This document shows positions 1 to 6,320 of a stretch of DNA of 6,428 bases, piece after piece; within the stretch, counting starts at the first letter, position 1, and every line of letters starts with the position of its first letter. A model generated the notes under the pieces. The model was not told where the DNA came from. It worked only from the letters and a program-made list of their open reading frames with translations, and ran no database searches. The stretch is from an uncultured Porphyromonadaceae bacterium (GTDB taxonomy: Bacteria > Bacteroidota > Bacteroidia > Bacteroidales > UBA11471): positions 1 to 6,428 of the forward strand of contig URHG01000067.1 of assembly GCA_900547555.1 (NCBI GenBank), given 5' to 3'. A program made the translations under genes and the position numbers.

Positions 1-792
1 CGGGCGTTGGGCAATCCCGTTTCGTTCCGCACGTTGACCAATGCTATTTTCGGAACGTATGCCATGAATTTGTTATTTCCCCGTTTGGGAGAGGTTTGGC
101 GTTGCGGTTACGTGGCCCGTCGCGAGGATATGTCGTTTACGTTGTTGCTAGGTTCGGTCGTTTCCGATCGACTGATGGATACCGTGTCGGTTATATGCCT
201 TATCATAGCGGTATTTTTCTTACAGATGCATGTGCTGCTCGATTTTCTGAAACAATATCCCATGATCGAAGAGACGATATTTTCCATTGTTTCATCTCCT
301 TATCCTTATGTTTTCATTTTTCTTTTTGTCGGAGCAATGATATGGCTTTTCAAGCAGAAAAAAGAGTACCGGTGGGTAGAGAAAGTCAAAGGAATGATGC
401 GTAATCTCTGGTACGGATTCCGGACGGTGCTGACCATGAAACAGAAGACCCGTTTTATCACCTATACCGTACTGCTTTGGACGTGTTACTATTTGCAGCT
501 CTATTTCTGTATTTTTGCATTTTCCGATACGGCTCATTTGGGAGCATTGGCGGCTTTGTCGCTGTTTGTTATGGGAAGTATAGGCATGGGTATTCCGGTG
601 CAGGGTGGTTTCGGTCCGTGGCATTTGGCGGTCATGGCGACGCTGGCTATTTATGGGATAACCGATAAGAATGTGGCCGGATCATTTGCCCTTGTTGCGC
701 ACGGCTCGCAGATGGTCGTTATCGTCTTGCTGGGTATATATACTTTCTTTTCTATACTTTTTGAGAAAAAAAAGACGCAGGTTGATAAATAA
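1..792 (+). CDS. Flippase-like / lysylphosphatidylglycerol synthase TM-domain family protein (UPF0104), 5'-truncated by window edge
   Basis: The reading frame is open from base 1 to the TAA at 790-792, giving 263 C-terminal residues. The TTG at base 7 is inside the gene, not its start. The family is a set of multi-pass inner-membrane proteins related to the membrane domain of MprF and to AglD-type proteins; most members have no known substrate, and lipid or lipid-linked sugar translocation is only a guess. Family features visible here are the early segment NLLFPRLGEVWR (residues about 23-34), typical of the N-x-x-x-P-x-x-G-E-x-x-R signature, and the late GIPVQGGFGPWH (about 197-208), which sits where relatives have a P-S-P-G-G-x-G loop. 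Hydrophobic segments lie near residues 47-75, 101-118, 152-173, 180-198, 207-221 and 230-254, with a charged tail ending in KKKTQVDK. Roughly the first quarter to third is missing to the left. pepD follows after 33 nt with no terminator between, so co-transcription is likely. Family assignment is fairly secure; function is unknown. Confidence 0.82.
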   Translation, partial: RALGNPVSFRTLTNAIFGTYAMNLLFPRLGEVWRCGYVARREDMSFTLLLGSVVSDRLMDTVSVICLIIAVFFLQMHVLLDFLKQYPMIEETIFSIVSSPYPYVFIFLFVGAMIWLFKQKKEYRWVEKVKGMMRNLWYGFRTVLTMKQKTRFITYTVLLWTCYYLQLYFCIFAFSDTAHLGALAALSLFVMGSIGMGIPVQGGFGPWHLAVMATLAIYGITDKNVAGSFALVAHGSQMVVIVLLGIYTFFSILFEKKKTQVDK

Positions 793-825
793 TACCTATA
801 TTTATACGTCTTGAAAACTAATATT

Positions 826-2289
826 ATGGAAAATAAAATTTCACTATTGCAACCGGTCGAAGTATGGAGGCATTTCGAGAAATTGTGTGCCATACCTCGT
901 CCGTCGGGTCATTTGGAGAAAGTAACCCGATATGTCGTTGAGTTCGGTCGCTCTTTGGGCCTTGAAACGATTGTCGATACGGTAGGAAATGTTTTGATAC
1001 GGAAACCAGCGACACCCGGTATGGAAAATCTCCGTCCGGTTGTTTTGCAGGCGCATCTCGATATGGTACCGCAAAAAAACGGAACTGTAAAACATGATTT
1101 CGAGGTAGATCCCATACGTCCGTATATCGATGGCGAGTGGGTCAAGGCACAAGGAACGACACTGGGAGCCGATAATGGAATCGGATTGTCTTCGATATTG
1201 GCGGTTTTGGAATCGGAGACATTGCGTCATGGTCCTGTTGAAGCTCTTTTTACCAATGATGAAGAAACCGGTATGACGGGAGCGAACGGATTGAAAGCCG
1301 GCCTTTTAAAGGGAGAAATCCTCTTGAATACCGATTCGGAGCAGGAATATGAAATATATGTGGGGTGTGCCGGAGGTATCAATGTACAGGCATCTTTCCG
1401 TTATCGTGATGAACCGGTCAACTCCGACAACGATGAGGCTTATTCCATTACGGTATCGGGATTGAAAGGCGGACATTCGGGTATCGATATCCATTTGGGG
1501 CGAGCCAATGCCAACAAACTTCTTTTCCGCTTTCTCAAAGAGGTGGTGAGCGATTACGAGGTACGGTTGTCGTCGGTATCGGGTGGAAATATGCGTAATG
1601 CCATACCGCGTGAAGCGACGGCGATAGTAACGTTGCCGGCCGATGATGTCTCCGATTTCATGGAAGCTGCCGATGAATATGCCCGTGTATTGGCCGATGA
1701 ATATGCTTTGGTAGAAGAAGGTTTGTCGTTTAAGGTAGAGAAGGCGGCCATGCCTTCGACTTGGATACCCGAACCGGTGCAAGATGACCTTATCAATGCC
1801 GTTGTCGCTTGCCATGACGGTGTGTTGCGTCGCGTTCCCGGAGCACCCGATATGATAGAAACATCGTCCAATTTGGCCATCGTTCAATCCGGCGAAGGGG
1901 CTATCGATGTAACATTCTTGGCTCGTAGTTCGAGCGAAAGCATGAAAGCATATTTGGTTTCGATGATCGAGAGTACTTTCCTTCTGGCCGGGGCTCGGGT
2001 AGAAACATCGGGCGGCTATCCCGGTTGGCAAAGCGACTTGAATTCTCCGTTCCTGAACGTGGCGAAAAAAGTTCATCGCGATGCGCTTGGTATCGATCCG
2101 CAGATAATGATTATCCATGCCGGATTGGAGTGCGGTATCATAGGGGAAAAATATCCCGAGATGGAAATGATTTCGTTCGGGCCGACTTTGCGCCACCCGC
2201 ATTCTCCCGACGAAAAAGTGGAGATTGCCTCTGTGGGCCGTTATTGGAAGTTCCTCACAGCATTGCTTGAGAATATTCCCGAGAAGTAA
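826..2289 (+). CDS. pepD: Aminoacyl-histidine dipeptidase (PepD, peptidase family M20C)
   Basis: This is a cytosolic dinuclear-zinc dipeptidase that cleaves Xaa-His dipeptides such as carnosine and other unblocked dipeptides, feeding peptide and histidine turnover. The protein is 487 residues, close to E. coli PepD (485). The zinc and catalytic residues are all in place: HLD at 77-79 (H77 ligand, D79), D116 in GADNGIG, the E146-E147 pair in NDEETG, D170 in NTDSE, and H459 in the C-terminal PHSPDEKV motif. The insert or lid region (about 200-390) contains GGHSG near residue 220, as in other M20 enzymes. I chose the ATG at 826. An in-frame TTG at 811 would add only five residues (MKTNI if initiated) and is less likely. 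There is no Shine-Dalgarno sequence, which is normal for Bacteroidota. The gene lies 33 nt after the flippase-like gene and ends 13 nt before a strong hairpin terminator. It is intact with nothing unusual in the active site. Function is assigned from strong family motifs. Confidence 0.95.
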   Translation: MENKISLLQPVEVWRHFEKLCAIPRPSGHLEKVTRYVVEFGRSLGLETIVDTVGNVLIRKPATPGMENLRPVVLQAHLDMVPQKNGTVKHDFEVDPIRPYIDGEWVKAQGTTLGADNGIGLSSILAVLESETLRHGPVEALFTNDEETGMTGANGLKAGLLKGEILLNTDSEQEYEIYVGCAGGINVQASFRYRDEPVNSDNDEAYSITVSGLKGGHSGIDIHLGRANANKLLFRFLKEVVSDYEVRLSSVSGGNMRNAIPREATAIVTLPADDVSDFMEAADEYARVLADEYALVEEGLSFKVEKAAMPSTWIPEPVQDDLINAVVACHDGVLRRVPGAPDMIETSSNLAIVQSGEGAIDVTFLARSSSESMKAYLVSMIESTFLLAGARVETSGGYPGWQSDLNSPFLNVAKKVHRDALGIDPQIMIIHAGLECGIIGEKYPEMEMISFGPTLRHPHSPDEKVEIASVGRYWKFLTALLENIPEK

Positions 2290-2301
2290 TCTATGTATAT
2301 A

Positions 2302-2346
2302 TTTACAACAACAAAGGCCGCATAAAGCGGCCTTTGTTGTTGTAAA
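2302..2346. terminator. Bidirectional intrinsic terminator between pepD and mnmA
   Basis: A perfect inverted repeat has arms at 2302-2321 and 2327-2346 (20 bp, no mismatch) around the 5-nt loop ATAAA. The inner part of the stem is GC-rich (GGCCGC/GCGGCC). The outer part is T-rich on the 3' side of either strand (CCTTTGTTGTTG), so it can act as the U-rich tract in both directions. It lies 13 nt after the pepD stop and 10 nt after the mnmA stop, exactly where two convergent genes would share a terminator. Confidence 0.93.
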
Positions 2347-2355
2347 ACGGACGAG

Positions 2356-3423
2356 TTATTCGATAACGCCGCTGGCGAGGCAGAGGCGATGGTCGGCACT
2401 GTATATGACACCGAATTGTCCCGGAGCGATACCTTGTATGCGGTTGTCCGATACGATGCGTACTTTCTCCTCTCCGGTACGTTGCAATGTGCCTCCGGTA
2501 AATTCGGGAGTATGCCGGTTTTTGAAAGTGATACGGGTCGGTTCGGAAAGGTCGCCCAAAGGATTGCCCGTGATGAAACGGAATCCCGTAAGATTGAGTT
2601 CTGTGCCATATTGCGTGTCAGGATCGAATCCGTTAGAAACATAAAGCGTATTGCTTTCGATGTCTTTGCGGATAACAAACCAGGGCCCGCCGCTCAGTCC
2701 CAAACCTTTTCTCTGTCCGATGGTATGGAACCAATAACCTTTATGTTTACCCAGTTTTTTACCTGTTTCGAGATCTATGATATCACCCTCTTTTTCTCCC
2801 AAATAATTCCGAATAAACTCGTTGTAATTGATATTTCCCAAGAAACAGATTCCCTGACTGTCTTTCCGTTTGGCACTGGGCAGCCCTGCTTTTTCGGCGA
2901 TGGCACGTACTTCGCTTTTCATGAGACCTCCGAGCGGGAACATCAGTTTCGAGACTTGCAAGGTATTGAGCTGGGAAAGAAAGTCGGTTTGGTCTTTTAC
3001 CGGATCTATCGCTGTCCCCAGATAGGTAATGTCGTTTTGTTCGACGATGCTGGCATAATGACCTGTGGCGATTTTATCGAAATCTTTTCCCCAATATTGT
3101 TCAAAAAAGCCGAACTTGATGTATTTGTTGCACATTACATCGGGGTTGGGAGTAAAGCCGCGTTTGATCGAGTCGAGGGTATATCCCATGACATATTCCC
3201 AGTATTCGTCATGAAGCGATACGACTTCAAGTCGGCAACCGTATTTGCGGGCCGTGTAACTGACGATTTCTATATCTTCCTCCGAATGGCAGTGGAGGGT
3301 TTTGTCCTTGTCTTCCATGCCGATACGTATGTAGAAGAGGGTTGGGTCGTATCCGGCTTCTTTTAGGAGATGGACGACAACCGAACTATCGACTCCTCCC
3401 GATACCAGTGCTGCGATTTTCAT
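2356..3423 (-). CDS. mnmA: tRNA-specific 2-thiouridylase MnmA
   Basis: MnmA uses ATP and a persulfide sulfur to convert U34 to 2-thiouridine at the wobble position of tRNA-Lys, tRNA-Glu and tRNA-Gln in the cytosol. The protein is 355 residues, slightly shorter than E. coli MnmA (368). It shows the N-terminal ATP-pyrophosphatase P-loop SGGVDSS (8-14), the TPNPDVMCN segment with catalytic C98, ATGHYA (119-124), the second catalytic cysteine C193 in DSQGICFLG, HTIGQRKGLG (233-242), and a C-terminal beta-barrel domain ending in the GIAPGQFGVIY motif (331-341). The start ATG (3423-3421) directly precedes the P-loop strand (MKIAALVSGG), which leaves little choice. One difference from the usual KDQ(S/T)YFL motif is KDQTDFL at 144-150, with Asp in place of Tyr. 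Many Bacteroidales carry more than one MnmA-like gene, so this may be one of several paralogues. It has its own upstream promoter and shares the hairpin terminator with pepD. The neighbouring tRNA-Arg is not an expected MnmA substrate, so the adjacency is probably incidental. Confidence 0.95.
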   Translation of the reverse strand: MKIAALVSGGVDSSVVVHLLKEAGYDPTLFYIRIGMEDKDKTLHCHSEEDIEIVSYTARKYGCRLEVVSLHDEYWEYVMGYTLDSIKRGFTPNPDVMCNKYIKFGFFEQYWGKDFDKIATGHYASIVEQNDITYLGTAIDPVKDQTDFLSQLNTLQVSKLMFPLGGLMKSEVRAIAEKAGLPSAKRKDSQGICFLGNINYNEFIRNYLGEKEGDIIDLETGKKLGKHKGYWFHTIGQRKGLGLSGGPWFVIRKDIESNTLYVSNGFDPDTQYGTELNLTGFRFITGNPLGDLSEPTRITFKNRHTPEFTGGTLQRTGEEKVRIVSDNRIQGIAPGQFGVIYSADHRLCLASGVIE

Positions 3424-3446
3424 TGATTATAGAATTTTTGATGAGA

Positions 3447-3478
3447 CAAAGATAGTGCAAACCCGAAACAGAATAAAA
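3447..3478 (-). promoter_or_regulatory. Bacteroidota-type promoter of mnmA
   Basis: On the minus strand the -7 element TATCTTTG (3454 to 3447) matches the Bacteroidota consensus TAnnTTTG exactly. A weak -33 box TTTTA (3478-3474) lies 19 bp upstream. The predicted start of transcription lies just downstream, leaving a short A/T-rich leader of about 15-20 nt before the mnmA ATG, with no Shine-Dalgarno sequence. The -7 match is clear; the -33 match is poor. Confidence 0.65.
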
Positions 3479-3580
3479 TGAAGTCAATCATTTTTTCTGT
3501 AAAGATATGGTTGTGAGATAAGTTGCCATAGTGTGGGCAGGTCGTGTCGGAATTTTCTTTTTCCTGTTTCTCGGAAGTAT

Positions 3581-3620
3581 AAAAGATAAGCGGAAAGTTC
3601 CGAAAAACTTTCCGCTTATC
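3581..3620 (-). terminator. Intrinsic terminator of the tRNA-Arg gene
   Basis: A perfect 15-bp inverted repeat has arms at 3585-3599 and 3606-3620 around a 6-nt loop. On the minus strand the second arm ends in CGCTTATC and runs into CTTTTATAC, a short U tract (3584-3581). It begins 3 nt past the discriminator base of the tRNA. On the plus strand no T run follows, so it works only for leftward transcription. Confidence 0.9.
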
Positions 3621-3623
3621 GTG

Positions 3624-3697
3624 TGACCCCGACAGGATTCAAACCTGTAACCTTCTGATCCGTAGTCAGATGCTCTATTCAGTTAAGCTACGGGGCC
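3624..3697 (-). tRNA. tRNA-Arg, anticodon ACG
   Basis: The 74-nt minus-strand sequence folds into a full cloverleaf. The acceptor stem is GGCCCCG/CGGGGTC (one G-U at 2-71), the D stem is GCTT/GAGC, the anticodon stem is TCTGA/TCAGA with loop CTACGGA, and the T stem is ACAGG/CCTGT with loop TTTGAAT. The discriminator base is A73. Anticodon ACG reads CGU directly and, after A34 is deaminated to inosine by TadA, also CGC and CGA. CCA is not encoded (the next bases are CAC), so the CCA-adding enzyme must supply it. The D loop AACTGAATA has A at position 19 instead of G, and the T loop has T at 56 instead of C. The two changes compensate each other and keep a Watson-Crick pair. The gene is a single transcription unit with its own promoter and terminator. 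Confidence 0.96.
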
Positions 3698-3709
3698 ATT
3701 TTTCGAATG

Positions 3710-3740
3710 CAAAGATAGGGATAATTTTATTCTCTGCAAT
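3710..3740 (-). promoter_or_regulatory. Bacteroidota-type promoter of tRNA-Arg
   Basis: On the minus strand there is an exact TAnnTTTG -7 element (TATCTTTG, 3717-3710) with ATTG (3740-3737) exactly 19 bp upstream as the -33 box. The -7 element ends 13 bp before tRNA position 1, leaving only a few nucleotides of 5' leader for RNase P to remove. Confidence 0.75.
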
Positions 3741-3818
3741 AGAAAAGCGATACTTTTTTGCGATTAATTTGTCGAAATATCTTTTGAGACCTATATATCA
3801 GTATATTGTAAAGTGTAA

Positions 3819-6107
3819 TTATTGATATAAAAATCTTGGATTGTAGAGCAGGAAACCTAATGCGAAGCCGAAATTCCAGTTTTTGCTTGGGTAGGTATAG
3901 TAGTTCCCGAATGCGCTGAGGGTGGCAAACGGAAATTTATAGACAAGGGACAACTCTCCCAAAAATTCGATGTGGGTAAAATATCCGTCGGCATAGATGG
4001 CATCGTAGTGGTCTCCCCTCAATATTTTGCGAAATGGCGAAAAAGCATAAAATTCTCCACGTAATTGCAGGTTCTTGATGATTTTATATATGGGCATGAT
4101 GCCTCCGGCAACATACTGGTTGGCATGGAATCCTTCATTGAAAACCATTTGGCTGTGTGGTGTAGGAGTAAATCCGGGTGCTTGAACGATGGTTCCCGTA
4201 TAACTTTGCAGGCGTTTTTTGGTAGAGGCGAAAACTTCTCCTTTTATTCCGATGGTTATTTGCGGCAACATCGGAAAGTAGTGTTCGGCTTTGGCCGATA
4301 ATTGTAACCATGTACGGAATTTGCTTTGTTTGGGGGCCCATGCCGGACTGTAAGTCTCATTACCGTAAACGACCGATCCGATTATTCGGTATCGGCTGCC
4401 TTCGGTAGCATACACGGGCGTATTGAGGGTGTTGTAATCGAAATCTATCGAACTTATTCCTATCCAATAAGAGCTTCTGTCTGCTTTTTGTGTATAGTCA
4501 TAGGCATTTGTGGGATAATAAGTGTCCCATAAGTAACCGTATCCGCTCGATACTTCTACACGGGCGGGGATACCGACGGGAGTTCCGAAATGTATTTTCA
4601 GATAGCTTTCGTTGGTCGCTATGAAGGTAGGGAGTTCTTCGATTTTGAAAAGTTCTTCGCTTTCGTAGTATTTTTTGCGAGATACGACCCCGTTGATTTT
4701 TAGATATGCAGGCATGTGGGTGGGTAGTTCAAATCGAGCCCCGAATCGTCCCGAGTAGTAAGAACGCCCCACATATCCGTTCAGAATGAGACTCGAAGAT
4801 AGAGCTCTGAGGGTTTGGTATTTGATGTCGAGATAGATAAGATTGGTATTGCCCGATGATATATATCCGCCGAATCCGATCGAATGTTTTGGCCGCATTT
4901 TCCCTTGTAGCGATAAAGTGTATTTTCTGGTCGTGTCGTTGTATAAGGCATGGGGAATCAGGTCGTCCAACCGTGCGTCGGATAAGAGTTTGTAATATGA
5001 TTTTTTTACATCTTCGATGGTCAATGAGTCGCCTTCACGCAGATCGAATTGTCGGGATATGTAGTTTTTTATTCGCTTCGATTGCGTTCCTGTAACTTCT
5101 ATTTCGTCGAAGATAAGGGGCGGTATCTGCTTTTTAAAGGTTGCCCGTTTATTCTCTCTTTCTTTCTTGCTCTCTTCCCGTTTTACGCGCGCTTTTATTT
5201 GGGGTATGAACTTCAAAGCATTTTCATATCCTTTCTTCATGATCTCATCGGCTTTGGGGAAATCGAGCAATTCGTAGTTGTGTAAGTCGGTATGTATCGA
5301 TATGCCTACTTCTTCGGGTATGGTATAATCGGTTTCTTGCATAACCATATTTTCGATTTGACCGATGATGTCTTTTTTCTGGCGATCTCTTTTTTCGTTG
5401 GTTACGTTGCTGCCGATGATGAAGTCGGGATTGAAATCTCGCATCATGACATCGACGGGAAAGTTGTTGTAGATCCCTCCGTCAAATAGGGGTACGCTGT
5501 CGACCTCTATCGGTTTGAAGACGAGAGGAAATGTCATGGAGGCCCGGACGGCATCGCCTAAATCTCCCGAAGAAAAAACGACTGCTTTTTTTTCATAAAC
5601 ATCCGATGCTACGGCGCGAAAAGGAACGAACAGATTGTCGAAGTCTTCTTGGCAAGCAGCTGTATAAGGAGAAAAGATACCCAAAAATCCGAGGTTCATA
5701 GGGAGTGGATTGATAAAACTCTCGGGTAATACGTTTGAGATGCTTTTTGTCCCGCTCAGTTTGAACGATATAAAAGCTGGACTGGGGTCGGGTTTACGGA
5801 AATAATAGATATACGATGGGTCTATTTCACCGGTCGACCAACTCGAAAACTCTTTCGATTTTATCAGTTTGAGCATTTCATCGGGGGTATATCCCATTGC
5901 ATAAAATGCTGCTACGATAGCCCCCATGGAAGTTCCCGCGACGTAATCGATAGGTATATTGTTTTCTTCCAATGCTTTTATCAATCCGATATGGGCGATA
6001 CCTTTTGCTCCTCCGCCGCTCAGAACGAGACCTACCCGTTGCCCGTAAACGATATACGGGAAAATACAGAAACACATCAGCAGAAACAGACGCTTGGAAA
6101 GGGACAT
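3819..6107 (-). CDS. Patatin-like phospholipase fused to POTRA and outer-membrane beta-barrel (PlpD/FplA-like, type Vd secretion architecture)
   Basis: This is a 762-residue envelope protein. An N-terminal signal peptide (KR then a hydrophobic stretch at 7-20, likely cleavage after VYG at 22) targets it to the Sec pathway. Residues 24-220 form a patatin domain with the oxyanion-hole motif GGGAKG (31-36), nucleophile S60 in GTSMG (58-62), and catalytic D209 in DGG, so the Ser-Asp dyad is complete and lipid acyl hydrolase activity is expected. A highly charged segment (about 305-327, rich in K, R and E) links to a single POTRA-like domain (about 329-402, starting IFDEIEVTG). The rest (403-762, about 360 residues) is rich in alternating aromatic and polar strands, typical of a 16-stranded BamA/TpsB-type barrel. 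The overall order and size match P. aeruginosa PlpD and Fusobacterium FplA. Whether the patatin part is released, surface-exposed or periplasmic cannot be told from sequence. The gene has its own promoter, diverges from rpsP, and has no clear hairpin terminator after its stop. The fold and enzyme class are secure; the substrate is unknown. Confidence 0.92.
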   Translation of the reverse strand: MSLSKRLFLLMCFCIFPYIVYGQRVGLVLSGGGAKGIAHIGLIKALEENNIPIDYVAGTSMGAIVAAFYAMGYTPDEMLKLIKSKEFSSWSTGEIDPSYIYYFRKPDPSPAFISFKLSGTKSISNVLPESFINPLPMNLGFLGIFSPYTAACQEDFDNLFVPFRAVASDVYEKKAVVFSSGDLGDAVRASMTFPLVFKPIEVDSVPLFDGGIYNNFPVDVMMRDFNPDFIIGSNVTNEKRDRQKKDIIGQIENMVMQETDYTIPEEVGISIHTDLHNYELLDFPKADEIMKKGYENALKFIPQIKARVKREESKKERENKRATFKKQIPPLIFDEIEVTGTQSKRIKNYISRQFDLREGDSLTIEDVKKSYYKLLSDARLDDLIPHALYNDTTRKYTLSLQGKMRPKHSIGFGGYISSGNTNLIYLDIKYQTLRALSSSLILNGYVGRSYYSGRFGARFELPTHMPAYLKINGVVSRKKYYESEELFKIEELPTFIATNESYLKIHFGTPVGIPARVEVSSGYGYLWDTYYPTNAYDYTQKADRSSYWIGISSIDFDYNTLNTPVYATEGSRYRIIGSVVYGNETYSPAWAPKQSKFRTWLQLSAKAEHYFPMLPQITIGIKGEVFASTKKRLQSYTGTIVQAPGFTPTPHSQMVFNEGFHANQYVAGGIMPIYKIIKNLQLRGEFYAFSPFRKILRGDHYDAIYADGYFTHIEFLGELSLVYKFPFATLSAFGNYYTYPSKNWNFGFALGFLLYNPRFLYQ

Positions 6108-6130
6108 GGCAACTCTTTATATATGGATTT

Positions 6131-6161
6131 CAAAGATATTGTTTCTTTACGGCTTTCGCAA
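6131..6161 (-). promoter_or_regulatory. Bacteroidota-type promoter of the patatin-barrel gene
   Basis: On the minus strand a TATCTTTG -7 element (6138-6131) has TTG (6161-6159) 20 bp upstream. It ends 23 bp before the ATG at 6107, so the leader is short (roughly 15-20 nt) and AT-rich (ATATATAAAGAG). The -7 box is identical to those of mnmA and the tRNA gene. Confidence 0.72.
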
Positions 6162-6248
6162 TATTTGAAGTCGGAATAATTTGTTGAATCGTCGCATTAT
6201 ATTTCAAGATCGGGGAAATGGGAAAATCCGAAAAATATCGTATTCAAA

Positions 6249-6280
6249 TTTGTGGAATAAAAACATTTGTCGTACCTTTG
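6249..6280 (+). promoter_or_regulatory. Bacteroidota-type promoter of rpsP
   Basis: TTTG (6249-6252), a 20-bp spacer and TACCTTTG (6273-6280) match the Bacteroidota consensus TTTG-N19-21-TAnnTTTG at both boxes. This is the best promoter in the window, as expected for a ribosomal protein gene. It gives a 5' leader of about 30-35 nt that is A-rich and G-poor (CCAAACTAAACAAAATTTC) with no Shine-Dalgarno sequence, consistent with the A-rich, SD-less initiation of highly expressed Bacteroidota genes. Confidence 0.8.
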
Positions 6281-6320
6281 CGCCGCTAATGCAAAATAAC
6301 CAAACTAAACAAAATTTCAA

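Noticed and set aside
797..804. Possible pepD promoter (TATATTTA, similar to TAnnTTTG)
   Set aside because: The last base differs from the consensus and there is no TTG-like box at the right distance; co-transcription with the upstream gene explains expression better.
811..825. TTG at 811 as the start of pepD
   Set aside because: It would add five residues not typical of the family; the ATG at 826 gives the expected MENKI-type N-terminus and length.
1306..2202. 298-codon open frame antisense to pepD
   Set aside because: It lies wholly inside pepD, has no recognisable domain, and its composition (many R, Y, H, F) is what the reverse complement of a coding gene with this codon bias gives. No promoter faces it.
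2389..3366. 325-codon open frame antisense to mnmA
   Set aside because: It is fully covered by the well-supported mnmA gene and shows no family motif; it would start beyond the shared terminator without a promoter. It is a shadow frame.
3484..3580. Possible small gene or RNA between the tRNA terminator and the mnmA promoter
   Set aside because: I see no sizeable open frame with a family signature, no strong hairpin and no promoter of its own; it looks like plain spacer.
3624..3697. tRNA as an attachment site for an integrated element
   Set aside because: No integrase gene, no duplicated tRNA 3' end and no foreign-looking genes flank it within the window.
3698..3818. Possible terminator for the patatin-barrel gene
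   Set aside because: Only weak A/T-rich self-complementarity (around 3791-3810) is present and no GC-rich stem with a T run, so a terminator cannot be supported. The transcript may continue into the tRNA unit and end at the hairpin after it.
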